From: Odontesthes bonariensis
Lineage: Eukaryota; Chordata; Actinopteri; Atheriniformes; Atherinopsidae
DNA length: 64,000 bases
Assembly (NCBI RefSeq): GCF_027942865.1
Contig: NC_134524.1
Location: 24,843,536-24,907,535, forward strand
Direction of reading: 5' to 3'
Part shown: one piece after another, positions 31,818 through 43,325 of the stretch
How positions within the stretch are numbered: the stretch's first letter is position 1
Layout: every line of letters starts with the position of its first letter
Made by a program: the position numbers and the translations under genes
The notes under the pieces: generated by a model
The model's database searches: none
What the model was told of the DNA's origin: nothing
The model's input: only the letters and a program-made list of their open reading frames with translations

Positions 31818-32339
31818 CTCAAAAGTGAACCATTGCTTCACATATCCAATGCAATTTGATTGTTCTCAGCCTATAATAGCCAAAGCCTCAAGCCTCAAAG
31901 CCTCAACCCTGTCCACCTGACAACAATGAGTTTTTATTTCTCTTCAGCCAAATGGAGTTTTTGAAAATATCTATTTCAGGGCCAAAAACTGTGTCAGTGT
32001 TGTGGACAACCACAGGAACACCTGCACTTACAAAAATACCCGTGTGTGTGTGAGAGGATGAGGCCTGAGGATGGGGGCATGGTTGCATCATGCAGAGGGG
32101 TGTGGGCAGTTTGCTGTAAGTGTGGGGGCATGTAGCATGACAAACAGCAAAGTCAGATCTGTGCAGGCTGAAAGGAGTAAAGGAGTAAAGGAGGAGGTCC
32201 AACTAAACTATTCCAAGGAATTAATCCGTTAATTCCGTGTAAAAATCGTGTACATGTGTCATTTTAGTAAGTGCGTATGATGTCAAATCAGTGGAATTGA
32301 TCATTTTACTCCAAATCACATTTTACTCCACGTTTAACT

Positions 32340-33880
32340 CATGGAGACATTGAGTTACTTATCGACTATAGGCCATGCGTTTGTCTCCAGCAGGTTAGAC
32401 TACTGTAACGGCCTGCTCACTGGCCTCTCTAAACAGGCTGTAATGCTGCGTGTACACCAAGAGCGACCTCCGCTACCTGGTAGCGGAGGTCGCTGGAGAA
32501 GCTTTGCTTGAGAATTTGCTTTGGTAGCTTTGGTAGCTCGTGACGTCACATTTAGAATGTTCAATTCTTAAAGGCCCCGCGGCTGTGCAGCACCCCCGCG
32601 AAAAAAAACATGAGAAAAGTGAGGGCAGGGACACGAATAAACGTGTTGTTATTTACAATTTGTTATACAAGATATACATCACGTTACAAATTATGTAAAA
32701 CTACATAAGGTACACCTGAGAAGAGCAGGAATAGCAGAGGCAGCTGTGAAAATAAACTAAATTCGAAATAAAATCCGAAATAAATCCTATTATTTATTTT
32801 CTGGATAGGAACTAAAGTTTAAACGTCTGTTTCCGCAAACCCCGCGGATTGTCGGACCCCTACAATCTGTGGATTGTCATTGGTTTTCGCCGAAACGCGT
32901 CATAGCTCATTACCATAAAGTTAGCTTGAGTTTAATCGCTGGAATCCGCTCTGGTAGCACAGTTCTCTTCGCCACTGGAGAATCCGCTCTGGAAGTTTTC
33001 AGTGCAATCTGTTGGTTTTCTTAGCTAGGAAATTGTTTTTGAATTGGCTCTATATGAACGAATTGGATTATTTTATGAATTATGATTATTATTAATTAAT
33101 TGAATTCCAATTGGCTTGAATTGGACTTACTATCTAAGTGCCTTGAGATGACATTTGTTGTATTTGGCGCTATATAAATAAAAATGAATTGAATTGAATA
33201 GCCCAGGTAGCTCACCCTCCATAGAGAAATAATGATTTCCGGCGCTCAGGTAGCGTAGGTCGCTCTTGGTGTATACGCAGCATATGACAGCTGCAGTACA
33301 TCCAGAACGCTGCTGCTCGAGTCCTGACTAGAACCAGGAAATACGACCATATTAGTCCAGTGCTCAGGTCTCTGCACTGGCTTCCTGTCGCTCAGAGAAT
33401 AGACTTTAAAACAGCTCTGCTTGTGTACAAGTCTCTTCATGGTCAAGCGCCAAAGTACATCTCTGACATGTTAGAGCCATATGAACCACCTCGGGCTCTG
33501 AGAACCTCAGGGAGGGGTCTCCTGCTGGTGCCCAGAGTCAGGACTAAACAAGGTGAGGCTGCGTTTCAGTTTGATGCTCCTAAAATCTGGAACAGCCTTC
33601 CAGAAGATGTGAGACAGGCCTCAACTCTGACAACGTTTAAATCCAGGCTGAAAACAGTTCTATTTAGCTGTGCATATGACACCTGGAAGTATTTTATCTG
33701 CACTCTTCACTTTTTAATTAATTAATGATTATTTTAATGGGTTTTTAATATATATATATATTATTTTGTATTTCTTTTTAATGATTTTATTGCCTTCTTG
33801 TGATTTTATGTAGCTGTGAAGCACTTTGAATTGCCTTGTGTATGAATTGTGCTCTCTAAATAAAATTGCCTTGCCTTGCC
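32340..33880 (+). mobile_element. L2-type LINE split by a Harbinger-like element
   Basis: Before the break: SRLDYCNGLLTGLSKQAV-like codons (32390-32443). After it, the plus ORF at 33360-33725 continues LRSLHWLPVAQRIDFKTALL, APKYISDML, EAAFQFDAPKIWNSLPEDVR and FKSRLKTVLF. The tail is (TTGCC)n at about 33868-33880. A different L2 subfamily from the copy at 8935. Specific to duplicate copy 2. Confidence 0.85.
32444..33282. mobile_element. Harbinger-like element inside L2
   Basis: Inverted ends TGCTGCGTGTACACCAAGAG and CTCTTGGTGTATACGCAGCA with flanks TAA (32441-32443) and TAT (33283-33285), consistent with a mutated 3-bp TWA target site. It carries a nested L2 3' tail at about 32998-33202 ending 'atataaataaaaatgaattg'. 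Confidence 0.72.
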
Positions 33881-33884
33881 TAGA

Positions 33885-34003
33885 TATATGTTGCGTCAGG
33901 GAGGGCATCCGGCGTAAAACATGTGCCAAATTGATGATGTGAGATCGACTCGCTGTGGCGACCCCTGATAAAAGGGAGAGGCCGAAAGAAGAAAAAGATA
34001 GAC
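33885..34003 (+). mobile_element. Non-LTR 3' tail
   Basis: 'gttgcgtcagggagggcatc', 'gtgagatcgactcgctgtgg' and 'aggccgaaagaagaaaaag' form a familiar fish LINE 3' end with a purine tail. A related piece lies at about 43240-43325. No coding part. Confidence 0.5.
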
Positions 34004-34329
34004 TATGAATATATCCGATGTAATTATGTCTCAATATTGCAATAATCATGATATATTTAAAACGTAGTTTCTGATAGGTAATAGATAACAGAAAGGAATG
34101 AAAGTTGTTCAGTCACCTTCAGCACATCCACAGCAATGGAGCCTATTCAGCACTACAATGAAGAGGGATACTTCATCAGATATCATCAAACAGACACTAA
34201 AAATTCAATTTAAAAAAAGTTGCAAATATAGCCACAATTCCGCTCTGATCAAGCTTGAACATTTTGTTCTTCTCATTGTTCCATTTTCCTTCCCCTGAAC
34301 AATTGAAACAGACAAGGTGATGTACTTAC

Positions 34330-34369
34330 CGAATAACCACAGAGCCAAAGTGGGCCCCATCCCCCACAT
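34330..34369 (-). CDS. FcRL-type signal-peptide exon 1, copy 2
   Basis: Same 40-nt leader exon as at 1838-1877, with identical codons (MWGMGPTLALWLF plus one base) and donor GTAAGTACA. On the minus strand the next Ig exon downstream is at 26287, so it may be the first exon of the 20331-26287 receptor across an intron of about 8 kb full of mobile elements. The phase is 1, whereas Ig1 appears to need phase 2, so at least one small exon must come between, or the link is wrong. Confidence 0.58.
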
Positions 34370-35299
34370 CCAGTCCTGGTGATGTATCCCTCTGCTTTTG
34401 AGAAATATTTCAGTGAACCCCGAAACAGCAGCACCATGAAGAGAAACCCGACTGCGAGTGGAAAGTTACATTTGACTTTGATATGAGATCAGGTGTCGTT
34501 CGGGACCTCTTCACTTGAGTTTAGTCAAAGGCTGCTTCCTTCTCCTTCTAAAAACACCTCACAGCCCAGCAGGGTGTTAGTGACACAGACCACTTCCTGT
34601 CCAACTACTGCAGAAACAAATTAACTCATTTTTGCTTAAAGAAAACAAGATTGTTGTTGCAAACGTGGCCCTAAATATTCCTCCTTTAGGATCAAAAATT
34701 GCAGCAGAGTTCTAATTATTAATGCTTAATCTGTTGCATTCTTCTTGTTGCTTTGAACTGGTATTTGGTTTGAACTGCACGGGCTGCATTTCCTCTTCTG
34801 TGCGTGGTATAAATAAGACTGTGGCACAAAAACCACAGAGCAATTTCTTTTCTCACCTGCATAAAAGATATCACTTTGGGGCGACAGGAGTGCCAAAACA
34901 AAGAAACAAACACTTTTTTTCAAGGTTTAAAGACTCCTACACACAAATTCTTCCTGCCTCTCGTATAAAGGCTTACTCATAGATAGATAGATGGATGTTT
35001 TATGGATCCCACGAAGGAAATTGCTTTGTCACAGCAGCAAGCAATAGTGCGGTCACAAAAGACAAATATAGTATTTACATGATAATGTTATAATGAAATA
35101 ATCAACAATAAGAATAAATAATAAGACTGCATCTACAGATGGTCTCAATTAGTAAGTTAGTTTATTACTGGGGTAGGGTTAGTAAGCATCAAACCGATTC
35201 ACAACAAAAGTAACAACATATAAAAGATAAACAACAAATGATGGGTGTAACAGTAATTTTCATGGGTTCTAATCCGACTCCGTGGTCACGCAGAGGCTA

Positions 35300-35850
35300 T
35301 TAAAGACCTCAGTATGCTTCTGCGTCGCTATTCGTCAATCCGTCTCCGTAGTCCGGCCTTTTTAAGTTTTCCGTCGGACTGTCGGATACGCAAGGCAATT
35401 CACCTCCCGATCACTTGGCGTCGCTACGTTAGACGACCAAATCTCACGACGTCTATCGTGAAAGTCGTTGATTGATTGTTTACCTTCCGGTTCCGTTCCA
35501 CTCCTCACAGTGAACGATGGCGACCGAGAGAGAAAGACTGTTGTTGGAGTTTGAGCTCATTGATATTGAAATGCAAATAATTTTGACCAAATGTTGACCG
35601 GAACACAGTAAACTGTTTAAAAAATGGCGGTGTTGTTGTTTTGAGAGGAAGGAGCAAAACCGGAAAAGTGATTCCGGAAATGATGTTGTTAGCCGACCAA
35701 TCACAACCCTTGCGGTCTCCGCGAGTCTCCGTCTCCTCGACGGATAGATAGATAGGAATTTTGGCCGACGCACGCAAGCAACGGAGAGCGTCTCCGGGAG
35801 GATCGACGGAAAGGGCTCTCCGTAGCCTATGGTGACGACCATAAATTAAG
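35300..35850. repeat. Copy-2 counterpart of the 7460-7971 repeat
   Basis: Starts 'gacctcagtatgcttctgcg' and ends 'ctatggtgacgaccataaat'. It differs from copy 1 by scattered indels including a 'gatagatagat' insert near 35745. Confidence 0.45.
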
Positions 35851-36353
35851 CTTTAGTTTTCAAGTTCATTGCTTGGCACTATTTCTCTCTCCCTTCGTAT
35901 CACTACGGGCTGTGTAAACTGTGCAGACCGAAGTGCAGACCGAGCAGTCCCCTGCTTCCGAGCAGTAAACACCGTAACAGGTGCGGCTATCGCTAGGTGG
36001 CTGAACGCAGTGATATGAAGGGAGGCAAAAATAGCGCCAAGTGGTTGTAAGGTCTGACTTTTTCTGGCTAACGATTTTGTGATGCAAATGTATTACTCTT
36101 TTGAACGCATATTGTTTTGAGAAGCAAAACGCTTTATTTTCGGGACCCCAGCCAACTAGCCGGACTACCTTCGTCAACGCCAAAACGAGGCCGGAACTCG
36201 GCTCACAGGACGCAGCAGGGGGTAAGTCAATGTTCATAAATGATGTTGCTAATATGGGATGTCATACAGCTTCATGTCAAAAGAGGCGAACTATCCCTTT
36301 AAAGCAAATTTTTCACAAGGAAAGTGTTCCTCAGCAGTCCACGGAGCAGCATC

Positions 36354-36700
36354 ATGATGGCGAGGATCTTACTGGGTGTCTTGTTTCTCTCGGGTAGAAT
36401 CCTTTGTTAACCTTTGGCAGAGCATTCTCTTGTGTGATATTGTAATGTATGTACATATTCTGAGATGTTCCTTTGTCGTGTTTTTCCTCTCAGAATGGCT
36501 CGTCCTCTGCACCGAGTCGAATTTTGATTAACAAAGTGGTACTGACGGAAGGAAGGTGCAACCTCCGTCAGTACAGCTTTGTTATTCAAAATTTGACTTT
36601 GACTGACACACGCAGACCTGGCCACAGTTTCATCTGCTGGTCACAACTCTAAGGTGTGTCTGATGGGTTCACAGGGAGTGGGGCTCAGCAGGGCCGGTTC
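36354..36700 (+). pseudogene. C-type lectin pseudogene, copy 2
   Basis: Exon 1 at 36354-36393 (MMARILLGVLFLS) and exon 2 from 36494, which hits a TAA after EWLVLCTESNFD. It shares the inverted duplication (arms around TAACAAAG / CTTTGTTA) with 8479-8870, so the lesion predates the segmental duplication. It has lost slightly more of the middle than copy 1. Confidence 0.87.
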
Positions 36701-36789
36701 TAGGCCGGCATATATGAGGGGGCAGTCAGAAATGTGAAGGGGGCATTCATGTGTACACATCAGGCTCCAGCATCTTTTTTTTCTGTGCT

Positions 36790-37910
36790 TCTTTCGTCTT
36801 CGTAATATTGTTAAAATCAGGAACATCTTGTCTCAGAGTGATGTAGAAAAACTAGTCCATACATTTGTGACTTCAAGATTGGACTACTGTAATTCTTTAT
36901 TATTGGGCTGTCCCACATATTCTCTGAAAAGCCTTCAGTTGATCCAAAATGCTGCAGCCAGAGTTCTGATGAGAACTAACAGGAGAGATCATATTTCTCC
37001 AGTTTTAGCTTCTCTTCATTGGCTCCCTGTTAAATTCAGAATAGAATTTAAGATTCTTCTCCTTACATATAAAGCTCTTAATGACCGAGCTCCATCATAT
37101 CTTAAAGATCTCATTGTAAGATATTTTCCTAACAGAGCACTTCGTTCCCAAACTGCAGGTTTACTTGAGGTTCCCAGAGTTTCTAAAAGTAGAATGGGAG
37201 GCAGAGCCTTCAGTTATCAGGCCCCTCTCTTGTGGAATAAGCTGCCAGTAAATGTCCGGGAAGCAGACACCCTTTCCACTTTTAAGACCAGGCTTAAAAC
37301 TTTCCTTTTTGATAAAGCTTATAGTTAGGGATGGCTCAGGTGATCCTGAAACATCCCATAGTTAAGCTGCTATAGGCCCAGACTGCTGGGGGAGCTCATC
37401 TGTCACACCTTTCCTCACTTTACTCTCTTTTTCCCCTCTTTAATTTCTCAAATTATATTATTTACATGTGACATTATTGTGGTCATTAACTGGTGTTTCC
37501 CTGTATCAACAGATATCCTTTGAATGGTGTTACAGTGTTTTTTTCCCCTCTTTTCTGTCCTCTCAAACCCCAGCTGGTGGAGGCGGATGGCCACCCTTCC
37601 TGAGTCTGGTTCTGCCAGAGGTTTCTTCCTGTTAAAAGGGAGTCGTTCCTCTCAACAGTCGCCTCAGGCACGCTCAGGACGGGAGATTGGACTGAAGACA
37701 AGTTTCGGTGCAATCTGTTGGTTTCCTTAGCTAGGAAATTGTTTTTGAATTGGCTCTATATGAATGAATTGGATTATTTTATAAATAGTTATGATTACAA
37801 TGAATTGAATTCCAATTGGTTTGAATTGAACTTTATTATCTAAGTGCCTTGAGATGACATTTGTTGTATTTGGCGCTATATAAATAAAACTGAATTGAAT
37901 TGAATTGAAT
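36790..37910 (+). mobile_element. L2-type LINE, copy 2
   Basis: Counterpart of 8935-10060 with a longer open stretch (36828-37328, 166 aa): FVTSRLDYCNSLLLGCPTYS, LQLIQNAAARVLMRTNRRDH, SLHWLPVKFRIEFKILLLTY and on to the natural stop after FLFDKAYS. The tail is (TGAAT)n. Truncated at its 5' end. Confidence 0.88.
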
Positions 37911-38096
37911 AGAAACAGTGTTTTCTTCATGGAATTAGGTTTTTTAAAAAAACAACTTCCCCTTTAATTTCCATAACGAGCATGAAGTCATTCATCGCTT
38001 TTTACATAAAGGGAAAGAGGAGGAGGAGTTCCCATGTACTTAAGCATTTTTTTTCATAAGGAAAGTGTTCCTCAGCCTTCACAGAGCAGCATCCTG

Positions 38097-39860
38097 ATGG
38101 CGAGGATCTTACTGGGTGTCTTGTTTCTCTCGGGTAGAATCCTTTGTTAACCTTTGGCAGAGCATTCTCTTGTGTGATATTGTAATGTATGAGATGTTGA
38201 CCTATTCTGAGATGTTGCTTTGTCGTGTTTTTCCTCTCAGAATGGCTCGTCCTCTGCACCTGCGTCCTCCGTCAGTACCACTTTGTCAATCAAACTTTGA
38301 CTTGGACTGAAGCTCAGACCTACTGCAGACAGACACACACAGACCTGGCCACCATTGAAAACTCTGAAGAACTGAAACAACTTATCAACACGGTTTCATC
38401 TGCTGGTCACGACTCTAACGTGTGGCTTGGTCTTTACAGTGAAATTGACTGGAGGTGGTCTGATGGGTTCACATGGAGTGGGGCTCAGTACAGGAACTGG
38501 TACACTTCTGTTAATGAGCCCAACTTTAAGTCAGCAAACCAGTTTTGTGGGGTAACGAAAGATAATGGAAGGTGGATTGATTATGACTGCATGCTATCCT
38601 ACCCCTTCATTTGCTACAAAGGTAAGACTATCAAGCAAGATTTATTTCATTATGTTTAGAAAAGCCTATTTTTTTTTAAACAGAAAAAGAAGGTGATCTC
38701 AGCATATGTCCTATCACTTGCAGGAACACAGCTGGATCCTGTATTTATTTTTGTAAATGAGAGAATGAACTGGACCAGTGCTCAGAGGTACTGCAGGGAG
38801 AACCACGTAGACCTGGCCACTGTGAGGAACTCCACAGAGAACCAGAGGGTCCAGAGCGTGTTACCAAGTGCAGGACCATCATGGATTGGTCTATTTAGAG
38901 ATCCAAATTTTTATTGGTCTGATAGGAGCAGGTTCCTATTCAGCGAGTGGGACGATGCTCTAAACCTTATCCAGTCAATGACAGTCATATGTGGTGTTAC
39001 ATCAGTGGATAAATCAGGGAGATGGAGATTTTTATCCTGCGAATCACGATTACCATTTGTCTGTTACAGCCTCACACCTGGTGAGTGTTTTATCAAATCA
39101 AATCAAATTTATTTGTTTAGCACATTTCATGTACAAACAATTCAAAGTGCTTTACATAAAATAAAAGCATTGCAGCAGGGAGTGGAAGAAGCATTAAAAA
39201 TACATAAAATAATATAAAGAGAAACAAATGAAATCTTTTAAATGAATTTAAAAACAAGCAACAGTAAAGATAAGTTAAAAGATAGCGTGCAAATTTCATG
39301 CATAGACACATGAGAAAAGAAATGTTTTTAACCTGGATTTAAAAATGTCTCCATTTGGTGAAAGTTTAATCTCCACTGGCAGTTTGTTCCACTTGTTTGC
39401 AGCATAACAGCTAAATGCTGCTTCTCCATGTTTTACTGTCCTTCAGTGGAAGATAGAATACTGCAGTATATTAAAATAACTAATGTTAAACTTCCTCAAA
39501 CATGTATAGATTGTTCATGAATTTACTTTTCTGAATGGAATGAAATGGAATGTCTGGTAATGTCTCTCCTTTATTCGGTACCAGTGACCAGGCAGGTAGT
39601 GAAGCTCAGATTGGAGGTGGAGGACTCTGTGGATCTGGAAGACAGTGCTGTGAAAGCAGAGCTCCTGAAGAAGGTAAATTAGGATTTACGCACACACACC
39701 TTTGTTGAAATGTTTCCTAATAACTGTCATTTGTGTCCCCCCTCCCCAGTTCCAGGAAAGACTGAAGGAGAGCGGAGTGAATGGAGTCACCCTGAAGTGG
39801 AGAGAGCAGTTTGATGGAAAAGTCTTCCGCAAGGAGAGAAAAAGACAGACCGAGCTCTGA
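38097..39860 (+). CDS. Two-CTLD C-type lectin, copy 2 (5 exons)
   Basis: Exons 38097-38133, 38241-38621, 38724-39080, 39585-39673, 39750-39860; 324 aa, same architecture as the gene at 10252. Leader MARILLGVLFLSGEWLVLC; CTLD1 with EPN and WIDYDC; CTLD2 without EPN/WND; charged C-terminal tail. Compared with copy 1, CTLD1 differs at residues 20, 32, 71, 81, 92, 117, 122, 124 and 132 and CTLD2 at 182, 184, 191-193 and about 258. Only about three codon differences are silent, and exons 4 and 5 are identical. Cysteines and EPN are conserved, so both copies look functional. Probably a secreted pattern-recognition lectin; ligand unknown. Confidence 0.92.
39090..39485 (-). mobile_element. L2 3' fragment in lectin intron 3, copy 2
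   Basis: Same antisense LINE tail as at 11243-11640, starting 10 bp after the donor. It was present before the segmental duplication. Confidence 0.75.
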
Positions 39861-40212
39861 AATCTGAAGCCAACTTTACTTTGCTTTAGCAATGCTTGCG
39901 GTGTTTAGTTAATACATTGCGGTTCAGTCTACATCAAAGCTTCTGTGATAATGTTATCTATGAGAGGACACTTTGCTCTACTGAGGCACATCTCTGATTC
40001 GTATAGCAGGAATATTCGTCCTGAATCTGTCGTTTCACAGCTCTTTCCTTTAGCATTTTGAACTAATTTAGTTATGGTGTAAAAGACACAACTCCTGGAC
40101 TGTTGCACACACACAAACACACACACACTTGTGTGTTGGTTGTTCTTTATATAGGATCATAGCAGTGTCAAATTTGCATGTAATTGATGGTATAAGTACT
40201 TTTTATTGGAGG

Positions 40213-40218
40213 AATAAA
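40213..40218 (+). terminator. Polyadenylation signal of lectin copy 2
   Basis: AATAAA 353 nt after the stop codon, followed by the same GT-rich downstream element as in copy 1. Confidence 0.7.
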
Positions 40219-42019
40219 AGGGCCCTTCTGTGTTTTGCTGTTTTTCATTTTTAACTCCTTTCCCTCTTAACTCTGGTGGTGGCCTGTGTGTGAAATGCCG
40301 GGGGGGAAGGGGGGGGCAGATAAAGAAAGATGATTGACTGCTTGGCGTTGAGCTAGTCTCAAAAGTTACCAGCGTGAGAGGCAGACTTGTGCATGTGATC
40401 GGAACACCATTTCAGTGCTCTTGCCAAGGCCGCCATTTTCCTTCTCCCTTACCTCCTGGAGCGATGAAGACCTCGCTGGGACTTGTATAGAAGAGAAGAA
40501 AAGTTAATCAATCAATTATATTAAGAAAATATTTAATAAAAATGGATCAATAAAAGTATTTTTGATTGATCAAGTCTGAGGGATTTGGAAATACTGCAAT
40601 GCAAAAAATAAACACACTTGCTTTCGTGAGGTTGTGAACGCACATCAAACTTAGATAAAATATGAGAGGCCACACTGGAAATCTGATTCCCAAAAAAAAT
40701 GACGTGGCTGATTTGACAATTGTTTTTTGGCTGGTGTTGGAGAGAGTGGGATTGTTGGAACGAGAAACACTGTGTCGACGGAGATGGCTAAAAATTAGTG
40801 CAGACGGAAAGAAAAGACTGTTCTGAGCCAAGACAATTGATGTAATTAACTCATCCATTCGCTTTATCTGCATCCATTATAGACATGGAATTCAAACGAC
40901 AACAGTTTGGAAGTTGGAACTTGACAACAGTCAATGAAGTTGAGGAAAACAATTATTAAATCTTAGAAATATGTTTGTTTTGTGTATGTATATGTATCGT
41001 GTACATCTCACAAAAGATCCTTCACCAATTGTTAATAAATCCACCTTAACTTATCTTTCATGTTGACCTCATTTCATCTGTTCGTGAAATATGTGTTTGG
41101 AAAAGCTCCACCCAATATAGTCTATATTTCAACTCCTAACTCCTAACAACCGTGTTATTTGTTTGGTAAATTAAAAAAATTAATTTGACATTTGAATTAG
41201 GCCATACATATGGAACATGGTTTCATTGTGGGAGGAGGTGGTGGCACAGGTCACATTTGCTTGCCAGCAGCTTCATCCATTCATTTTTAATAACTTCAAC
41301 TGGTCTCTGTGCAGTCTGTTTGCTCCTGCCAGCACCAGATAAAGCAACTTGTTCTGTTGGCTCAAGGGGACACTCGACACTGCATTGGCTAATGACCCTA
41401 TTTAGTGGTTCAAAGTTGCATGGCGTTAAAATGCAACCTGTTCCCTGTGGATCCGAGTCGTATATCTCAGCTGCAGAGTACATGGGCACTCTTAATATAG
41501 CACCATAGGCATTGTTTTTTTTGTTTTTTTTCGATTCTGTTGATATCTGTAGTTATATTTCTGGTGCTTTAATCATTTCTTCTACAAAGAGAACCCTTGT
41601 GAAAAACATGAACTGCAGCGCATAGGCCTTTGGTTTTGTTTTCATATCATCGTAATTAACTTTTGGATGAATTTTGAACGAGTATTAGGCATTCTTTACG
41701 TCTTAAAAATTGTGCTTGATCTGGATAACCGTCCAGCACCAAGTGAAACTTTTCCTTCCAATATTTTCTACCGTGTGGACCTTTAAAGTTTAAATTAATA
41801 ATAAAATTGTATTTCCGATCTGACGAAAGGCCATCAGACAAACTCCATGTTGTTGACTGAGAGGGTTCATCTGTGTTGCCTGCCTATGCTGAGTGAGAAC
41901 TCATCAATCAATCAATCAATCAATCTTTACTTATATAGCGCATTTCATACCACAGGCAACTCAATGTTGCCTGACAGCTGAGTTGCTGTCAAGCTACATA
42001 AAAAAAAAACCCCACCTCA

Positions 42020-42362
42020 TCTCATCTACACTATATTGTCAAAAGTATTAGCTCATCTGCTTTTACACGCATATGAACTTAAGTGACATCCCGTTCTTAA
42101 TCTATAGGGTTTAATATGACGAATGTCAACTCTTGTGGGCAAGCTTTCCACAAGGTTCAGGAGTGTGTTTATTGGAATTTTTGACCATTCTTCCAGAAGC
42201 GCATTTGTGAGGTCAGACACTGATGTTGGACAGAAGGCCTGGCTCGCAGTCTCCCCTCCAATTCATCCCAAAGGTATTTTATTGGGTTGAGGTCAGGACT
42301 GTGTGCAGGCCAGTCAAGTTATTCCTCACCAAACTGGCTCATCCATGTCTTTGTGGACCTTG
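42020..42362 (-). mobile_element. Tc1-like 3' remnant, uninterrupted
   Basis: 'cactatattgtcaaaagtat' through 'ttcatcccaaaggtatttta', 'ggttgaggtcaggactgtgt' and 'catgtctttgtggaccttg' is the reverse of a Tc1 transposase C-terminus plus its inverted repeat. It holds the empty site for the MITE at 14282-14936. It ends abruptly where an L2 tail (42363-42465) begins. Confidence 0.8.
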
Positions 42363-42465
42363 CTCCAATTGGCTTGAATTGGACTTACTATCTAAGTGCC
42401 TTGAGATGACATTTGTTGTATTTGGCGCTATATAAATAAAAATGAATTGAATTGAATTGAATTGC
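42363..42465 (+). mobile_element. L2 3' tail scrap
   Basis: 'ccaattggcttgaattgg' to '(aattg)n' after 'ggcgctatataaataaa'. Same 3' end as the L2 copies elsewhere. Confidence 0.75.
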
Positions 42466-42690
42466 TCCGGTGCTGCTGACCACAGTGTCCGACGTGCAGT
42501 TCTTCAGTCTGATGTACTGCGGTCTCTCTGTGAGGTAGTCTGTGATCCATCTCACCAGGTGTGAGTCCACCCTCATCTCTGTCAGCTTGTCTCTCAGCAG
42601 GAGGGGCTGGATGGTGTTGAAGGCGCTAGGGAAATCAAAAAACATGATTCTCACAGCACCGCTCTCCTTGTCCAGATGAGAGTCTGGACA
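42466..42690 (-). pseudogene. Non-LTR reverse-transcriptase fragment
   Basis: Minus strand reads MFFDFPSAFNTIQPLLLRDK, RVDSHLVRWITDYLTERPQY and CTSDTVVSSTGA, the central RT block before the catalytic YADD-like site. It is cut off by the L2 tail exactly where 'PQGTVLSP' would be expected. Same broad family as 16925-17560. Confidence 0.8.
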
Positions 42691-42810
42691 AGGAGAGCAT
42701 ATCTAGCTCATCACCACGAAAACAACCAGGGGAATGACCTAGCCATTTACATTAGCATACATTACTGGCCATGATGTTTGCAAGGTGTTCATGTAATTTT
42801 GTACAGTTCA

Positions 42811-42990
42811 CACAGATGTCAACCCACCAGGGACACCCACAATCTCCGCCACCTTCCTCCACGCCTCGTCTTTTATTTTGGTATCCCTGTATGATGGCAG
42901 GGATAGATCGAATAAAACGGGGAACCCGCTAACCGCTGTAATCAAACACTCTTTATTATCTTTGATTTTTCTCCGCGATGCTTTCGTCAC
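42811..42990 (-). pseudogene. MADF-domain fragment
   Basis: Minus ORF of 60 codons: ECLITAVSGFPVLFDLSLPS, RDTKIKDEAWRKVAEIVGVP. The spacing of FPVLFD...YRD..KK.EAW..VA fits the MADF/Myb-SANT-like DNA-binding domain found in Harbinger accessory proteins. No second exon is seen, so it is probably a relic of such an element. Confidence 0.6.
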
Positions 42991-43239
42991 GACAAACCTA
43001 TCATGACACGCCTACATGATCTACTGTCATTGGGTAACGCATTACGGCTGCCGTGGCAAATTTGCATAAACTTCGGGCGAGCCCAACATTTTGACGTGCC
43101 GCAGGTCCCCCGCTCACCGTGCCGGAATCCCAGCATGCTTTGCGAGCACAGCGACATCGATCGGCCGGATTTCATTGAAAATGAACTGAATGCGTTGGAT
43201 ACGGCTTGCGTTGACTGAACAATGGACGACTAAAGTCAG

Positions 43240-43325
43240 AAAGGGCATACGGCGTAAAAAACCTGCTAAATTATGACGCGAGAGTGACTCGTTGGGGCGA
43301 CCCCTGATAAAAACGGAGCGGCCCA
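43240..43325 (+). mobile_element. Non-LTR 3' tail scrap
   Basis: 'agaaagggcatacggcgtaa' and 'gagtgactcgttggggcgac' resemble the tail at 33885-34003, more diverged. Confidence 0.4.

Larger units (their letters stand above)
31158..42190 (+). repeat. Segmental duplication, copy 2
   Basis: Direct copy of 430-15050. It carries empty sites for four insertions seen in copy 1 and has its own insertion of about 2 kb at roughly 32006-34008 (an L2 LINE containing a Harbinger-like element). The offset between intact lectin genes is about 27.85 kb. The unit joins a minus-strand FcRL-type leader exon to plus-strand lectin exons, so it is a gene-cluster unit and not a single gene duplication. Confidence 0.9.
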
